Part shown: in pieces, positions 54,143-62,576 of the stretch
Position numbering within the stretch: the first letter of the stretch is position 1
How the letters are laid out: the number at the start of each line of letters is the position of its first letter
NCBI GenBank assembly: GCA_019739335.1
Contig: CP073261.1
Span: 124,001 to 188,000, forward strand
Direction of reading: 5' to 3'
From: Erythrobacter sp.
GTDB taxonomy: Bacteria; Pseudomonadota; Alphaproteobacteria; Sphingomonadales; Sphingomonadaceae
DNA length: 64,000 nucleotides
Made by a program: the position numbers and the translations under genes
The notes under the pieces: model-generated
What the model was told of the DNA's origin: nothing
What the model saw: the letters and a program-made list of their open reading frames with translations, nothing else
Database searches by the model: none

Positions 54143-56245
54143 ATGAGGATTGGCACGGTACTGCTCGCAACAGCGGGCCTTGCAGTTCTGGGCGCGGCGG
54201 GAGGAACCGGCTGGGCGCAGCAGAGCTCGCCTTCCTTTGCACAGCAGGTGGAGCAGGGGCGTAGCATCTACGCCGCCAATTGCGCTGTTTGCCACGGGGC
54301 AAACCTTTCCGGCGGGCAATTCGCGGGCACGCTGAAGGGGCCGGAGTTCCTCGGCCGCTGGGGCGATCTGCCTGCCAGTGAACTCGCCGATTACATCACC
54401 ACTTCGATGCCACCGGGCGGCGGTGGAAGCCTGTCCGACGCCAGCTATGCCGCGCTGACCGCGCTGATCCTGTCCGAAAACGGCGGCGCGCCCGCCAGCC
54501 TTGCCGATGCGCGCTTCCCCGTCGTGGTACGCGGTCAGGGCGAAGAAGGCAGCGGGCTGGGCCTGCCGGGCATTTCCTCGCGCTACCCCTTCCCGCATCG
54601 TCCGCCACCGGCCAGTCCGTTGGACGACTTTACTCCAGTGACGCAGGCCGAACTGGTCGCCCCCGCGCCCGAGGACTGGCCCGCATGGCGGCGCAGCCAT
54701 CTGGGGCAAGGGTTCTCCCCGCTCGATCAGGTGACGCTCGCCAATGTCGACGACTTGCAGATCGCCTGGGCGCAGGCACTGCCGCCGGGCGCGACGATGG
54801 CCGAGCCGCTGGTGCGCGACGGGGTGATGTACGTCCACGCCTATGGCGAGGAAGTGTTCGCCTTCGATGCCGCCACCGGTCGCCAGCTGTGGCGCTATCG
54901 GCGGCAGATGCCGGAAGGCACGCTCATGCAGGGCAAGAAGACGATTTCGCTGTGGGACGACATGGTGATCATGGCGACGAGCGACCTGCACATGGTGGCG
55001 CTCGATGCGCGGACAGGACGCCCAGTGTGGGACGTGGCGATTCCGCTGGAGGGTCGCGAGGGCTTCCGCTCCAATGGTGGGCCACTGGTGGCGGACGGGG
55101 TGGCCATGATCGGCCTCGCCACGCAGGGGGACGAGGGCAGCATTATCGCGGCCTTCGATGCCGCAAGCGGTGCGCATCTGTGGAGCTTCAACACGGTCGC
55201 CCATGCGGACGAGCTGGGCGGCAATACCTGGAACGGCCTGCCCGACAACGAGCGGCGCGGCGGTTCGGTCTGGACCAGCGGCAGCTACGATCCGGTGACC
55301 GGCCTCGCGCTCTGGGGCGTGGCGCAGACCTACGACACCGGCCCGGTGCGCGATGCGCTTCCGGGCGAGAACAATGACGGGCTGTTCACCAATTCTACCC
55401 TCGCCTTCCGCCCGCGCACCGGCGAGCTGGCGTGGTATTACCAGCACATGGCGAACGACCAGTACGATCTCGACTGGGTGTTCGAGCGGGTGATCGGCGA
55501 AGTCGAGGTGGACGGCGCGCCGCGCCGGGTGGTCATCACTGGCGGCAAGGAAGGGCTGTTCGACACGCTCGATGCCGCCACCGGCGAATATCTCGCCACC
55601 GCCGACATGGGCTTCCAGACCTTCATCACCTCCATCGACCCGGAAACCGGCCGCAAGACTCCCGATCCCGCGCTGCTGCCGGGGCGCGATCGGGGATCCG
55701 TCTTCATGTGCCCGCACGCAGGCGGTGGGCGCAACTGGAGCCCTTCCGCTTTCAGCGAGGCGAGCGGACTGCTGTTCATCAACGCCCGCGATACCTGCAT
55801 GGAACTGCGCCCGGTACCCGAAGGCGGGTTCCTCTCCAGCGGGGTAGATATCTACTATTCCGCCCGGCCCGACAGCGACGGCAATTTCGGCATTCTCCAG
55901 GGCATCGACATGGAGAGCGGCGAAGTGCGCTGGGAACACCGCCGCCGCGCGCCCTACAACGCAGGTGTGCTGGCAACGGCGGGCGGACTGCTGTTCAGCG
56001 GCGGGATGGACCGCGAACTGCTCGCCTACGATTCTGCGAGCGGCGAACAGGTCTGGCGTTCGGGCCTCGCCGGTGTCCCCAACGCGGCGCCGATCACCTA
56101 TGCGGTGGACGGGCGGCAATATGTCGCGGTGGTGACAGGCATGGGCAATCCGCTTGCTTTCGGCCTGCCCGGGTTCACCCCCGAACTGCCGGTTCCCGAA
56201 GTGAACAGCGCGGCGGTCTATGTGTTTGCGCTGCCCGATGAATGA
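54143..56245 (+). CDS. Quinohemoprotein: N-terminal cytochrome c plus PQQ propeller
   Basis: A 700-residue exported protein. After the signal peptide (ending WAQ) comes a class I cytochrome c domain at about 35-115 with CAVCHG (Cys47, Cys50, His51) and a TTSMPP methionine segment. The quinoprotein propeller follows from about 165 (WRRSHLGQGFSPLDQ, VFAFDAATGRQLWRYRRQ, LLAYDSASGEQVWRSG). Heme-first order differs from type II quinohemoprotein alcohol dehydrogenases, where heme is C-terminal, and resembles polyvinyl-alcohol dehydrogenase of sphingomonads. It is the last gene of the operon. Confidence 0.87.
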   Translation: MRIGTVLLATAGLAVLGAAGGTGWAQQSSPSFAQQVEQGRSIYAANCAVCHGANLSGGQFAGTLKGPEFLGRWGDLPASELADYITTSMPPGGGGSLSDASYAALTALILSENGGAPASLADARFPVVVRGQGEEGSGLGLPGISSRYPFPHRPPPASPLDDFTPVTQAELVAPAPEDWPAWRRSHLGQGFSPLDQVTLANVDDLQIAWAQALPPGATMAEPLVRDGVMYVHAYGEEVFAFDAATGRQLWRYRRQMPEGTLMQGKKTISLWDDMVIMATSDLHMVALDARTGRPVWDVAIPLEGREGFRSNGGPLVADGVAMIGLATQGDEGSIIAAFDAASGAHLWSFNTVAHADELGGNTWNGLPDNERRGGSVWTSGSYDPVTGLALWGVAQTYDTGPVRDALPGENNDGLFTNSTLAFRPRTGELAWYYQHMANDQYDLDWVFERVIGEVEVDGAPRRVVITGGKEGLFDTLDAATGEYLATADMGFQTFITSIDPETGRKTPDPALLPGRDRGSVFMCPHAGGGRNWSPSAFSEASGLLFINARDTCMELRPVPEGGFLSSGVDIYYSARPDSDGNFGILQGIDMESGEVRWEHRRRAPYNAGVLATAGGLLFSGGMDRELLAYDSASGEQVWRSGLAGVPNAAPITYAVDGRQYVAVVTGMGNPLAFGLPGFTPELPVPEVNSAAVYVFALPDE

Positions 56246-56249
56246 AAAA

Positions 56250-56273
56250 GGGCCGCTCCGGTGGGAGCGGCCC
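56250..56273. terminator. Bidirectional terminator, 10-bp perfect stem
   Basis: GGGCCGCTCC (56250-56259) pairs perfectly with GGAGCGGCCC (56264-56273) around GGTG. Five A residues precede it, giving a T run on the minus strand, and TCTTCAT follows it. It separates the convergent quinohemoprotein and DUF6644-type genes. Confidence 0.75.
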
Positions 56274-56302
56274 TCTTCATGATCCAGCGCGAAAAGCAAG
56301 AC

Positions 56303-56821
56303 TCAGTAATAGATCCCCAGCGTAAAGCCGATCGCGCGGCCGCAGAAGACGATCCCGATCCACAGCACCAGCGAGGCGATGGCGGCGGTTTTCGCCCCCC
56401 TCGGCAGCACCGGTGTGGTGTCCCAGCTGTCCACATTCTTCCACGTCACGAAATGAAAGTAGAGCATGTTGACACCCGCCAGCGCCAGCAGCCCCAGCTT
56501 GATCAGGAAGTAAGGGTTGATCATGTAGCTCGAAGCCTTGCTGACAAACAGCAGGCTGCCGGTGATTGCGGCGAGGATAAAGCCCGCCCAGGTCCACGGC
56601 AGGGTGTCCTTGCTGATCTGTGTGATCGGCATCTTGCCAGCCGCAACGCCGAGCATCCGCAGATCCATGACCGCGATCGTGCCGATTACTGTCACCAGCG
56701 CGATCACATGGATCGTCTCGATCGTCGGGAATGCCCACAGGCTCTCGGCAATCGAAATGCCCAGTGGGGAATACTGGATGGATTCCCAGATATTCGTCGG
56801 TTCAGGATAGTATGAAGCCAT
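56303..56821 (-). CDS. DUF6644-type membrane protein A
   Basis: A 172-residue membrane protein with about four to five helices. The family start ASYYPEPTNIWESIQYSPLG is followed by WAFPTIETIHVIALVTVIG, with a conserved histidine in the first helix, and PWTWAGFILAAITGSLLFVS. Conserved His and Trp inside helices hint at heme or quinone contact, but this is not established. It lies 13 bp after its paralogue and converges on the quinohemoprotein gene. Confidence 0.72.
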   Translation of the reverse strand: MASYYPEPTNIWESIQYSPLGISIAESLWAFPTIETIHVIALVTVIGTIAVMDLRMLGVAAGKMPITQISKDTLPWTWAGFILAAITGSLLFVSKASSYMINPYFLIKLGLLALAGVNMLYFHFVTWKNVDSWDTTPVLPRGAKTAAIASLVLWIGIVFCGRAIGFTLGIYY

Positions 56822-56834
56822 TTTTCCGTTCCCC

Positions 56835-57371
56835 TCAAACCGGCGCGTAAGCGATCCAGCGACCGCAAGCCATGATGACACACCACAGGATCAGGATGAG
56901 CCACGAGGTTGCCCGCGTGCCCGATCCAGCCTGCCAGCCGATGCCGCCTGCGAGCGCCTGCGTCCGCACCCTGCGCTGGAATGCGAGTGTGATCAGCAGC
57001 GTCACGACCAGCGCGATCATCTTCACCCAGAACACGCCGTTGATCATGTTGCGGACCGGTTCCGCCATCAGCATCAGGAAGCCGCTGAACACGATGACGA
57101 CCAGCGACCACCATATCCACGGCACATAACGCGCTTCGACCACCGGCATCGCGATGCCCTTGGCACCCATGTTGTTGACCCGCAGCGTCAGCATCAGCGT
57201 GGCCCCGAAGCCTGCGCCAATCGCCAGGATGTGCAGCACCTGAACCAGCGGCACGCCCCAGAAATTCTCAACCATTACCCGGCTGATGCCGGTTTCCTCC
57301 ATCCAGAAAGCGGCATCGAGGAGGAAAGTCGTCCTCAGCCACTCCGTCATGTTGAAAAAGAAATCACCCAT
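56835..57371 (-). CDS. DUF6644-type membrane protein B
   Basis: A 178-residue membrane protein related to its downstream neighbour: VPLVQVLHILAIGAGFGATL matches the histidine-bearing first helix, and YVPWIWWSLVVIVFSGFLML the second. About five helices in all. The pair probably forms a heteromeric membrane complex, plausibly receiving electrons from the exported quinoproteins; this is inference from position. A reversed copy of the recurring element lies 42 bp before its start. Confidence 0.7.
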   Translation of the reverse strand: MGDFFFNMTEWLRTTFLLDAAFWMEETGISRVMVENFWGVPLVQVLHILAIGAGFGATLMLTLRVNNMGAKGIAMPVVEARYVPWIWWSLVVIVFSGFLMLMAEPVRNMINGVFWVKMIALVVTLLITLAFQRRVRTQALAGGIGWQAGSGTRATSWLILILWCVIMACGRWIAYAPV

Positions 57372-57413
57372 GGACCTCTGCCCCTCGATTCTGTCGTTCC
57401 CGGAAAGGCGAGA

Positions 57414-57684
57414 TTGACCCTGTCCGAAACGCTTCTGCCTTGATCCAGCGCAATCCCGCTAGCGCGCAAATGTGTCCGCGCCAAGCCCCTTGCATTGATT
57501 CTGTCCGGAAGAATGGAAATTTGGAACTGTTGAAAATACACCCTTTTTCGGATGAGTCCTGCGTGCAAACAGCGGAAAACAGGGCGTTTTAGGCCCCCCT
57601 GCCGTGACTATCTCGTATGGGTAACAAAGAACCCGGCAGTCGAGGCATTGTCAAAGCCGGATGGCACGTTTAGGACAGAATCAA
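57414..57684. promoter_or_regulatory. Divergent control region with three copies of the recurring element
   Basis: The 373-bp gene-free space 57372-57744 holds TTGACCCTGTCCG (57414-57426), TTGATTCTGTCCG (57495-57507) and the reversed GGACAGAATCAA (57673-57684). The first is 42 bp from the DUF6644-type start at 57371. The third overlaps a promoter with TTGTCA (57648-57653) and TAGGAC (57671-57676), 17 bp apart, that should drive the PQQ gene at 57745. No open frame or RNA gene was recognised in the rest. Confidence 0.5.
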
Positions 57685-57744
57685 CAAAGCGGCATCGGGA
57701 TCAGGTTCGATTCCCGCAGGCAGCGATTCGGGGAGAGTGGTTCG

Positions 57745-59706
57745 ATGCGCATGGCACGGGGACTGGGACGGGCAAGCCTGCTGGCGTGCAGCAGTGCCCT
57801 GATCGGCTGTGCCACCGTGACTACGGTCGCACAGGAACAGCTTGCTGCCACACAACCGGACGGCGACTGGCGCACCATCCACCGCGATCTCGCCGCCACC
57901 CGCTACTCCCCGCTCGACGAGGTCAATCGCGCCAATGTCGGCGCGCTGCAACAAGCGTGGACCTATCCCTATCGCGGCTTCAACAATGCCGTGCCGGTGG
58001 TCGTGGACGGCGTGATGTATTTCCCCGCCGCCAACCGCATCGTCGCCTTGGATGCGGCGACCGGCACCGAGGTCTGGGTGCATACCGAAGAGTTTCCCGG
58101 CGGCCCCGGTCCCTTCGGTCCTCCCGGTTTCGCCGGACGCGGGCTGGGCTACTGGCCCGGAAGCACCGCCCATGCGCCGCGCCTGCTGGTGATGGGACCA
58201 GGGCGGCTCTACGCCTTCGATGCGGCCACCGGTACTCCGGTGGCGAATTTCGGCGAGAACGGCTCGGTCGTTGTCGATCCGGGATACACCGGCACACCTA
58301 CGATCACCGGCAATGTCGCGATCATCGGCGCGGCCAGCCTCGAAAATCCGCAAGGCCCGGCCGGAAATCCGCGCGCTTATGACGTGCTCACGGGCGAGCA
58401 GCTCTGGGAATTCGACACGACGCCCGATGCGGGTGAGCCGTTCAACGATACCTGGGGCGGCGGCGCGGAAGGGCGCGGCGGCACGAACATGTGGGGCTTT
58501 GCCGCCACCGTCGATGAAGCGAGTGGCACCGCCTACCTCCCCATCGCCGGGCCGGCGCACAATTATTACGGCGGCGATCGCCCCGGCACCAACCTGTTCG
58601 GCAATTCGGTGGTGGCTGTGGACGCGACCACAGGCGAATACCGCTGGCATTTCCAGACCGTCCACCACGACCTGTGGGATATCGACATGAGCCACGCCGG
58701 GCCGTTGCTCCCGATCACCACGCCCGATGGCGCGCGGCACAATGTGCTCGCCAACATCGGCAAGTCGAGCATGGTCTTCGTGCTCGACGCCGGCGACGGC
58801 GAGCCAGTCCACCCGGTGGAGGAACGCCGCGTTCCGCCCGGAGACGTGCCGGGCGAATACTATCACCCCACCCAGCCCTTCCCGGTTGTCACCCCGCCAT
58901 TGAGCCGGGTGGAAATGACCTATCAGGACATCGTCACCGCAGAGGACACTACGGCAGCCCATTCGCAGGCCTGCTATGCCATGTGGGACCGTGCGGGCGG
59001 CTTCCTCAATCTGGGCCCTTACACCCCCTTCATGTTCCGCGCCGAAGGCCAGCCGCCGCGCTCCACCATCCAGCTTCCCGGCGGGATCGGCGGAGTGAAC
59101 TGGGGCGGCCCGGCAGCGGACCCGACCACCGGCATGGTCTATGTCAACGCGCTCGATACCTCGCTGGTCGGCTGGGTCGAACGCGTCGAGGGCGACGAGC
59201 CCTACAGCTTCGACACCAGCGGTGAAGGCGCGCAGACTGAGTACGACCGCGCCAGCGTGGACGGCAAGGGGCCGTTCTTCACCTTTTCTGCACCGCTTTC
59301 GGGCGAATACGACGACAACGGACGCCCGGTCGGCACCGTTCTGCCGTGCTACAAGCCGCCGTGGGCGCGGCTGACCGCGGTGAATGCCAACACCGGCGAA
59401 GTGGCCTGGGCCGTGCCGCTCGGCATGTTCGACGAAGAAGCCCTGCCCGAAGGTCGCCGCCTGCTCGGCAATGCCGGTAGCGCCGGGCCGACCGTCACGG
59501 CGGGCGGGCTGGTATTCGTCGGCGCGACCAACGATCGCCGCTTCCGCGCCTTTGACGCCGCGACCGGGCAGCAGCTATGGGAAGCGCAATTGCAGGGCAA
59601 TGCCAATGCCAACCCGTTCAGCTATCGCGGGAACGACGGCAGACAATACGTGGCCATCAATGCCGGCGGCATGATGGTGGCCTATGCACTTGAACAACAA
59701 GATTGA
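57745..59706 (+). CDS. PQQ-dependent dehydrogenase, lipoprotein type
   Basis: A 653-residue quinoprotein lipoprotein (lipobox LIGC, Cys22). Propeller repeats include IVALDAATGTEVWVHTEEF, LYAFDAATGTPVANFGENG and FRAFDAATGQQLWEAQLQ, and the PQQ-region segment reads HHDLWDIDMSHAGPL. There is no heme motif. The ATG at 57745 is chosen because GGGGAGAG lies 7 bp upstream and the signal peptide begins there. It starts an operon with the next exported protein gene and is closest in layout to the PQQ part of the PQQ-VOC fusion. Confidence 0.88.
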   Translation: MRMARGLGRASLLACSSALIGCATVTTVAQEQLAATQPDGDWRTIHRDLAATRYSPLDEVNRANVGALQQAWTYPYRGFNNAVPVVVDGVMYFPAANRIVALDAATGTEVWVHTEEFPGGPGPFGPPGFAGRGLGYWPGSTAHAPRLLVMGPGRLYAFDAATGTPVANFGENGSVVVDPGYTGTPTITGNVAIIGAASLENPQGPAGNPRAYDVLTGEQLWEFDTTPDAGEPFNDTWGGGAEGRGGTNMWGFAATVDEASGTAYLPIAGPAHNYYGGDRPGTNLFGNSVVAVDATTGEYRWHFQTVHHDLWDIDMSHAGPLLPITTPDGARHNVLANIGKSSMVFVLDAGDGEPVHPVEERRVPPGDVPGEYYHPTQPFPVVTPPLSRVEMTYQDIVTAEDTTAAHSQACYAMWDRAGGFLNLGPYTPFMFRAEGQPPRSTIQLPGGIGGVNWGGPAADPTTGMVYVNALDTSLVGWVERVEGDEPYSFDTSGEGAQTEYDRASVDGKGPFFTFSAPLSGEYDDNGRPVGTVLPCYKPPWARLTAVNANTGEVAWAVPLGMFDEEALPEGRRLLGNAGSAGPTVTAGGLVFVGATNDRRFRAFDAATGQQLWEAQLQGNANANPFSYRGNDGRQYVAINAGGMMVAYALEQQD

Positions 59707-59720
59707 TCTGAGGAGTGGTT

Positions 59721-60590
59721 ATGCGGGGAATTACACGATTGGCGAGCGTCGCGGCGGCAGCACTGGCTTTGGCCACTGTCGGCAGCGCGCAGGTGCTGGC
59801 GCAGGACAGCGCAGCGATTGAACGCATTGGCGAACACCCGAACATCAACGGCGTGTGGCAGGTGATGAATTCGGCCAACTGGAATGTCGAACCGCACTCT
59901 GCGGCCAGCAATCCGCTGCCCGAAGCCGACCGGCTGCTCGGCGCGATCGGCGCCATGCCGGCAGGGCTCGGCGTGGTCGAAGGCGGAGCGATCCCCTACA
60001 ACGACGCGGCGCAGGAACGACTGGCGCTCAATCGTGCCAATGTGATCAGCCACGATCCCGAAGCCGCCTGCTACCTGCCGGGGATTCCGCGCGCGACCTA
60101 CATGCCGCACCCGTTCCAGATCGTTCAGGGCGATGGCGACGATATCCTGATGGTCTACGAATATGCCTCCGCCAACCGCGTCATCAACATGGAAGAGGTC
60201 GGCATCCCGCCGATCGATACATGGATGGGCACCAGCTACGGCCGGTGGGAAGGCGATACGCTGGTCGTCACAACCCTTGCCCAAGGGCCGGGCCTGGTGA
60301 AGCTGCCAGCGGGCGAAATGATGGAAGGCGTGACCTGGCTGGACCGGGCGGGCAACTACCTCACCAATGCCGCCACCGTGACCGAGCGCTTCACGCTTTC
60401 CGAAGGCGGCAACCACATGGACTATTCGGTGACGATCGAGGATCCCAACGTCTACACCGAAGCCTGGACCATGAACATGACGCTCTATCGCCTCGTCAAT
60501 GACGATGCCCAGCTGCTCGAATTCAAGTGCGTGCCGTTTTCCGAGAACCTGCTCTACGGCGACTTAATCGCAGGGCAAGGTAGCGAGTGA
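59721..60590 (+). CDS. Exported protein, distant fourth member of the tandem family
   Basis: A 289-residue exported protein (signal peptide ending VLAQ). It opens with NINGVWQVMNSANWNVEP, comparable to the PDFRGxW start of the three tandem proteins. It keeps one cysteine in EAACYLPGIPRATYMPHP and one near the end in LLEFKCVPF, matching the WDRC and YACHEGN positions. GRWEGDTLVVTT resembles the WxxxNTLxVxT segment of the others. GAGGAG lies 5 bp before the ATG. Distant kinship is my inference. Confidence 0.65.
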   Translation: MRGITRLASVAAAALALATVGSAQVLAQDSAAIERIGEHPNINGVWQVMNSANWNVEPHSAASNPLPEADRLLGAIGAMPAGLGVVEGGAIPYNDAAQERLALNRANVISHDPEAACYLPGIPRATYMPHPFQIVQGDGDDILMVYEYASANRVINMEEVGIPPIDTWMGTSYGRWEGDTLVVTTLAQGPGLVKLPAGEMMEGVTWLDRAGNYLTNAATVTERFTLSEGGNHMDYSVTIEDPNVYTEAWTMNMTLYRLVNDDAQLLEFKCVPFSENLLYGDLIAGQGSE

Positions 60591-60594
60591 TAGA

Positions 60595-60607
60595 CGGACA
60601 AAGTCAA
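60595..60607 (-). promoter_or_regulatory. Reversed element CGGACAAAGTCAA upstream of the DUF6152 gene
   Basis: An exact inverted copy of the element found before the LigE-like gene. It ends 42 bp before the ATG at 60650. TATAAC-like sequence follows at about 60613-60619, but no good -35 is seen, so the element may take the place of a -35 by binding an activator. Confidence 0.45.
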
Positions 60608-60649
60608 TTACGTTATAACTGACAGCAGAAGAACCCGAGGAGTAAGACC

Positions 60650-61075
60650 ATGCAGATGAAGAAGCTCAGCGCTGCCGCAATCGGCGCCGTGCTCGCGGTT
60701 ACCGGGGTGGGCGCATATGCGCACCACTCCTTCGCCACCGAGTTTGACCGTAACCGCCCCGTTCGCCTTGAAGGCACTGTGGTGATGTTCGAGTGGGTCA
60801 ACCCCCACTCGTGGATCCACATCGATGCGCAGCGTAACGGCCGCACCGAACGCTGGCGCGTGGAAGGTGGCGCACCGTCCGCACTGCTGCGCCGGGGCTG
60901 GAACAGGAACTCGCTGCCCGCCGGGACCGAGATCATCGTCGAAGCCTTCCAGGCCCGCGATGGCGATACCCGCGCTTCAGCAGCGGAAATCCGCTTCCCC
61001 AACGGCCGCGAACTGTCGCTCGGCAACCCGACCACCGAAGCCGTCGCCGCCGCAGCACGCCGCGGCCAGAATTAA
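60650..61075 (+). CDS. DUF6152 family exported protein
   Basis: A 141-residue exported protein. The signal peptide ends VGAYA, followed by HHSFATEFDRNRPVRLEGTV and FEWVNPHSWIHIDA, the DUF6152 signature. A single OB-like beta fold is likely. Two histidines directly after the cleavage site are typical of the family and could bind metal. GAGGAG lies 7 bp before the start. These proteins often sit beside PQQ enzymes and the WGDPDxRG type proteins, as here; the function is unknown. Confidence 0.8.
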   Translation: MQMKKLSAAAIGAVLAVTGVGAYAHHSFATEFDRNRPVRLEGTVVMFEWVNPHSWIHIDAQRNGRTERWRVEGGAPSALLRRGWNRNSLPAGTEIIVEAFQARDGDTRASAAEIRFPNGRELSLGNPTTEAVAAAARRGQN

Positions 61076-61110
61076 AAGCCAGGTTTCCGGTTCCTCCCGG
61101 AATGCACGAC

Positions 61111-61136
61111 GGGGGCTCCGAAAGGGGCCCCCGTTT
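61111..61136 (+). terminator. Terminator after the DUF6152 gene
   Basis: GGGGGCTCC (61111-61119) and GGGGCCCCC (61124-61132) form a 9-bp stem with one G-T pair and a GAAA loop, followed by GTTTTGCTTT. It separates the PQQ/DUF6152 unit from the esterase gene. Confidence 0.75.
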
Positions 61137-61161
61137 TGCTTTGGATGATTGATTTGGACGA

Positions 61162-61174
61162 TTGACTTTGCCCG
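61162..61174 (+). promoter_or_regulatory. TTGACTTTGCCCG element upstream of the esterase gene
   Basis: Identical to the copy at 41610-41622. The core ends 44 bp before the ATG at 61218, immediately after the preceding terminator, so it should belong to the esterase promoter. Confidence 0.45.
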
Positions 61175-61217
61175 CCCACCTGCGCTTGTCTGGCAGCAAG
61201 AGGTGAGAGGAATTTCA

Positions 61218-62414
61218 ATGACCCGTTCGTTCCGTGTCGTCGCGGTTGCCACGCTGTTGCTAGGCACCGCCCTGCCCTTTTCCGCTGTCGCTCAGGAGAC
61301 GGGGGAGGCGCCAAGCTGCCGCCCGACCGGGCCCTTCGCGGAGATGGACTACCGCTCGGTCGAGCCGCTGGAAGATGGCCGCGTCACTTTCCGCCTTTGC
61401 GCTCCCGAAGCCGATAACGTCCGCGTCACCAGCAACGATCTCGATCCCGCAGTCCCCGCAGGCTTCGGCGGCGGTGAACGCGGGCTGGCGATGGTGCAGG
61501 ACGCCAGCGGCCTTTGGAGTGCGACCACTGCCCTCCCCGTTGCGCCCGACACCTATCGCTTCAATTTCGAAGTCGATGGCCAGCGCGTGCCCGATCCGAT
61601 GGCGACCACTTTCAGCCGTGAACGGACGGGGGTGAATTCCACGCTGGAAGTGCCGGGAGCCGAAGGGGCGTTCCAGACCTACGATCCGGCGGTCGACCAC
61701 GGCGCGGTGACACGGATCGAATATTGGTCTGAGGCGCTGGGCGCAAAGCGCGAAGCCTACGTCTATACCCCGCCCGGCTACATGGCGGACACCGACCGCT
61801 ATCCGGTGCTCTATCTCGTTCACGGCGCAGGCGATTCGGCGGACAGCTGGACCAGCGTCGGCCACGCCAACTACATCGCCGACAACCTGCTGGCAGCGGG
61901 CGCGATCGAGCCGATGATTATCGTCATGCCCTTCGGCCACACCCCTCCGCGCGCGCAGGCCGACATGCTGGTGAACGACGATTTCGGCAGCGACCTGATC
62001 GACGCGCTGATCCCCTTCGTGGATGCCAGTTTCCGTACCCTTGCCGATTCCGATCACCGGGCGATGGCGGGCTTGTCGATGGGCGGCGCGCACACGCTGA
62101 ACTTTGGCGTGCCGCGCCCCGACCTGTTCGGCGAAGTCGGGGTGTTCTCGATGGGCCTGGGTTTCCGCTCACCCGCCGAGGTTGAGCAATATCGGGAGCG
62201 CCATGCCGATGGATTGCGCATGCGGGCAGAAGCAGCGGAGCCGGTCTATTACGCGATGGGGACCGACGATTTTCTTTACGGCAGCGCCGCCCCGACGCTT
62301 GACCTGCTGGAACAGCAGGGGATCGAGACGCATTACAACGAAAGCGAGGGCGGCCACACCTGGACCAACTGGCGCCGCTACCTGCACGACTTCCTGCCGC
62401 GCCTGTTCCGCTAA
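61218..62414 (+). CDS. Exported feruloyl-esterase-like hydrolase (esterase D family)
   Basis: A 398-residue exported enzyme with a signal peptide ending VAQ. Residues ~40-140 form an E-set/CBM48-like domain (VTFRLCAPEADNVRVTSND, YRFNFEVDGQRVPDP). The C-terminal alpha/beta hydrolase has YPVLYLVHGAGDSADSW, the nucleophile serine in MAGLSMGGAHT and the catalytic His in SEGGHTWTNWRRYL. The same domain pairing occurs in feruloyl and acetyl-xylan esterases. With the LigE-like gene it hints at plant-derived aromatics, but the substrate is unproven. Confidence 0.85.
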   Translation: MTRSFRVVAVATLLLGTALPFSAVAQETGEAPSCRPTGPFAEMDYRSVEPLEDGRVTFRLCAPEADNVRVTSNDLDPAVPAGFGGGERGLAMVQDASGLWSATTALPVAPDTYRFNFEVDGQRVPDPMATTFSRERTGVNSTLEVPGAEGAFQTYDPAVDHGAVTRIEYWSEALGAKREAYVYTPPGYMADTDRYPVLYLVHGAGDSADSWTSVGHANYIADNLLAAGAIEPMIIVMPFGHTPPRAQADMLVNDDFGSDLIDALIPFVDASFRTLADSDHRAMAGLSMGGAHTLNFGVPRPDLFGEVGVFSMGLGFRSPAEVEQYRERHADGLRMRAEAAEPVYYAMGTDDFLYGSAAPTLDLLEQQGIETHYNESEGGHTWTNWRRYLHDFLPRLFR

Positions 62415-62576
62415 ATGCGAGGAGGGGTTGCACCGTAACCGGATGAGGTGGGATGGAGGAAGCGAGGCGGGAGGGGAAGAGTTTTAGCCCCGCAATCCGG
62501 CTACGATGCCCTCCCTAGTTAGCGGATGGCATGGCCAGCGAAATATGGACTTTGGGGCAGTCAGCCCAAACGTTGG

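Noticed and set aside
54125..56299. 724-codon open frame antisense to the quinohemoprotein gene
   Set aside because: It runs through the terminator at 56250-56273 and has no domain, while the plus strand has CXXCH and PQQ repeats.
62415..62576. Possible small gene or RNA between the esterase and LOV-HTH genes
   Set aside because: The GA-rich stretch has no good start with a ribosome site and no strong hairpin; I see nothing that can be supported.
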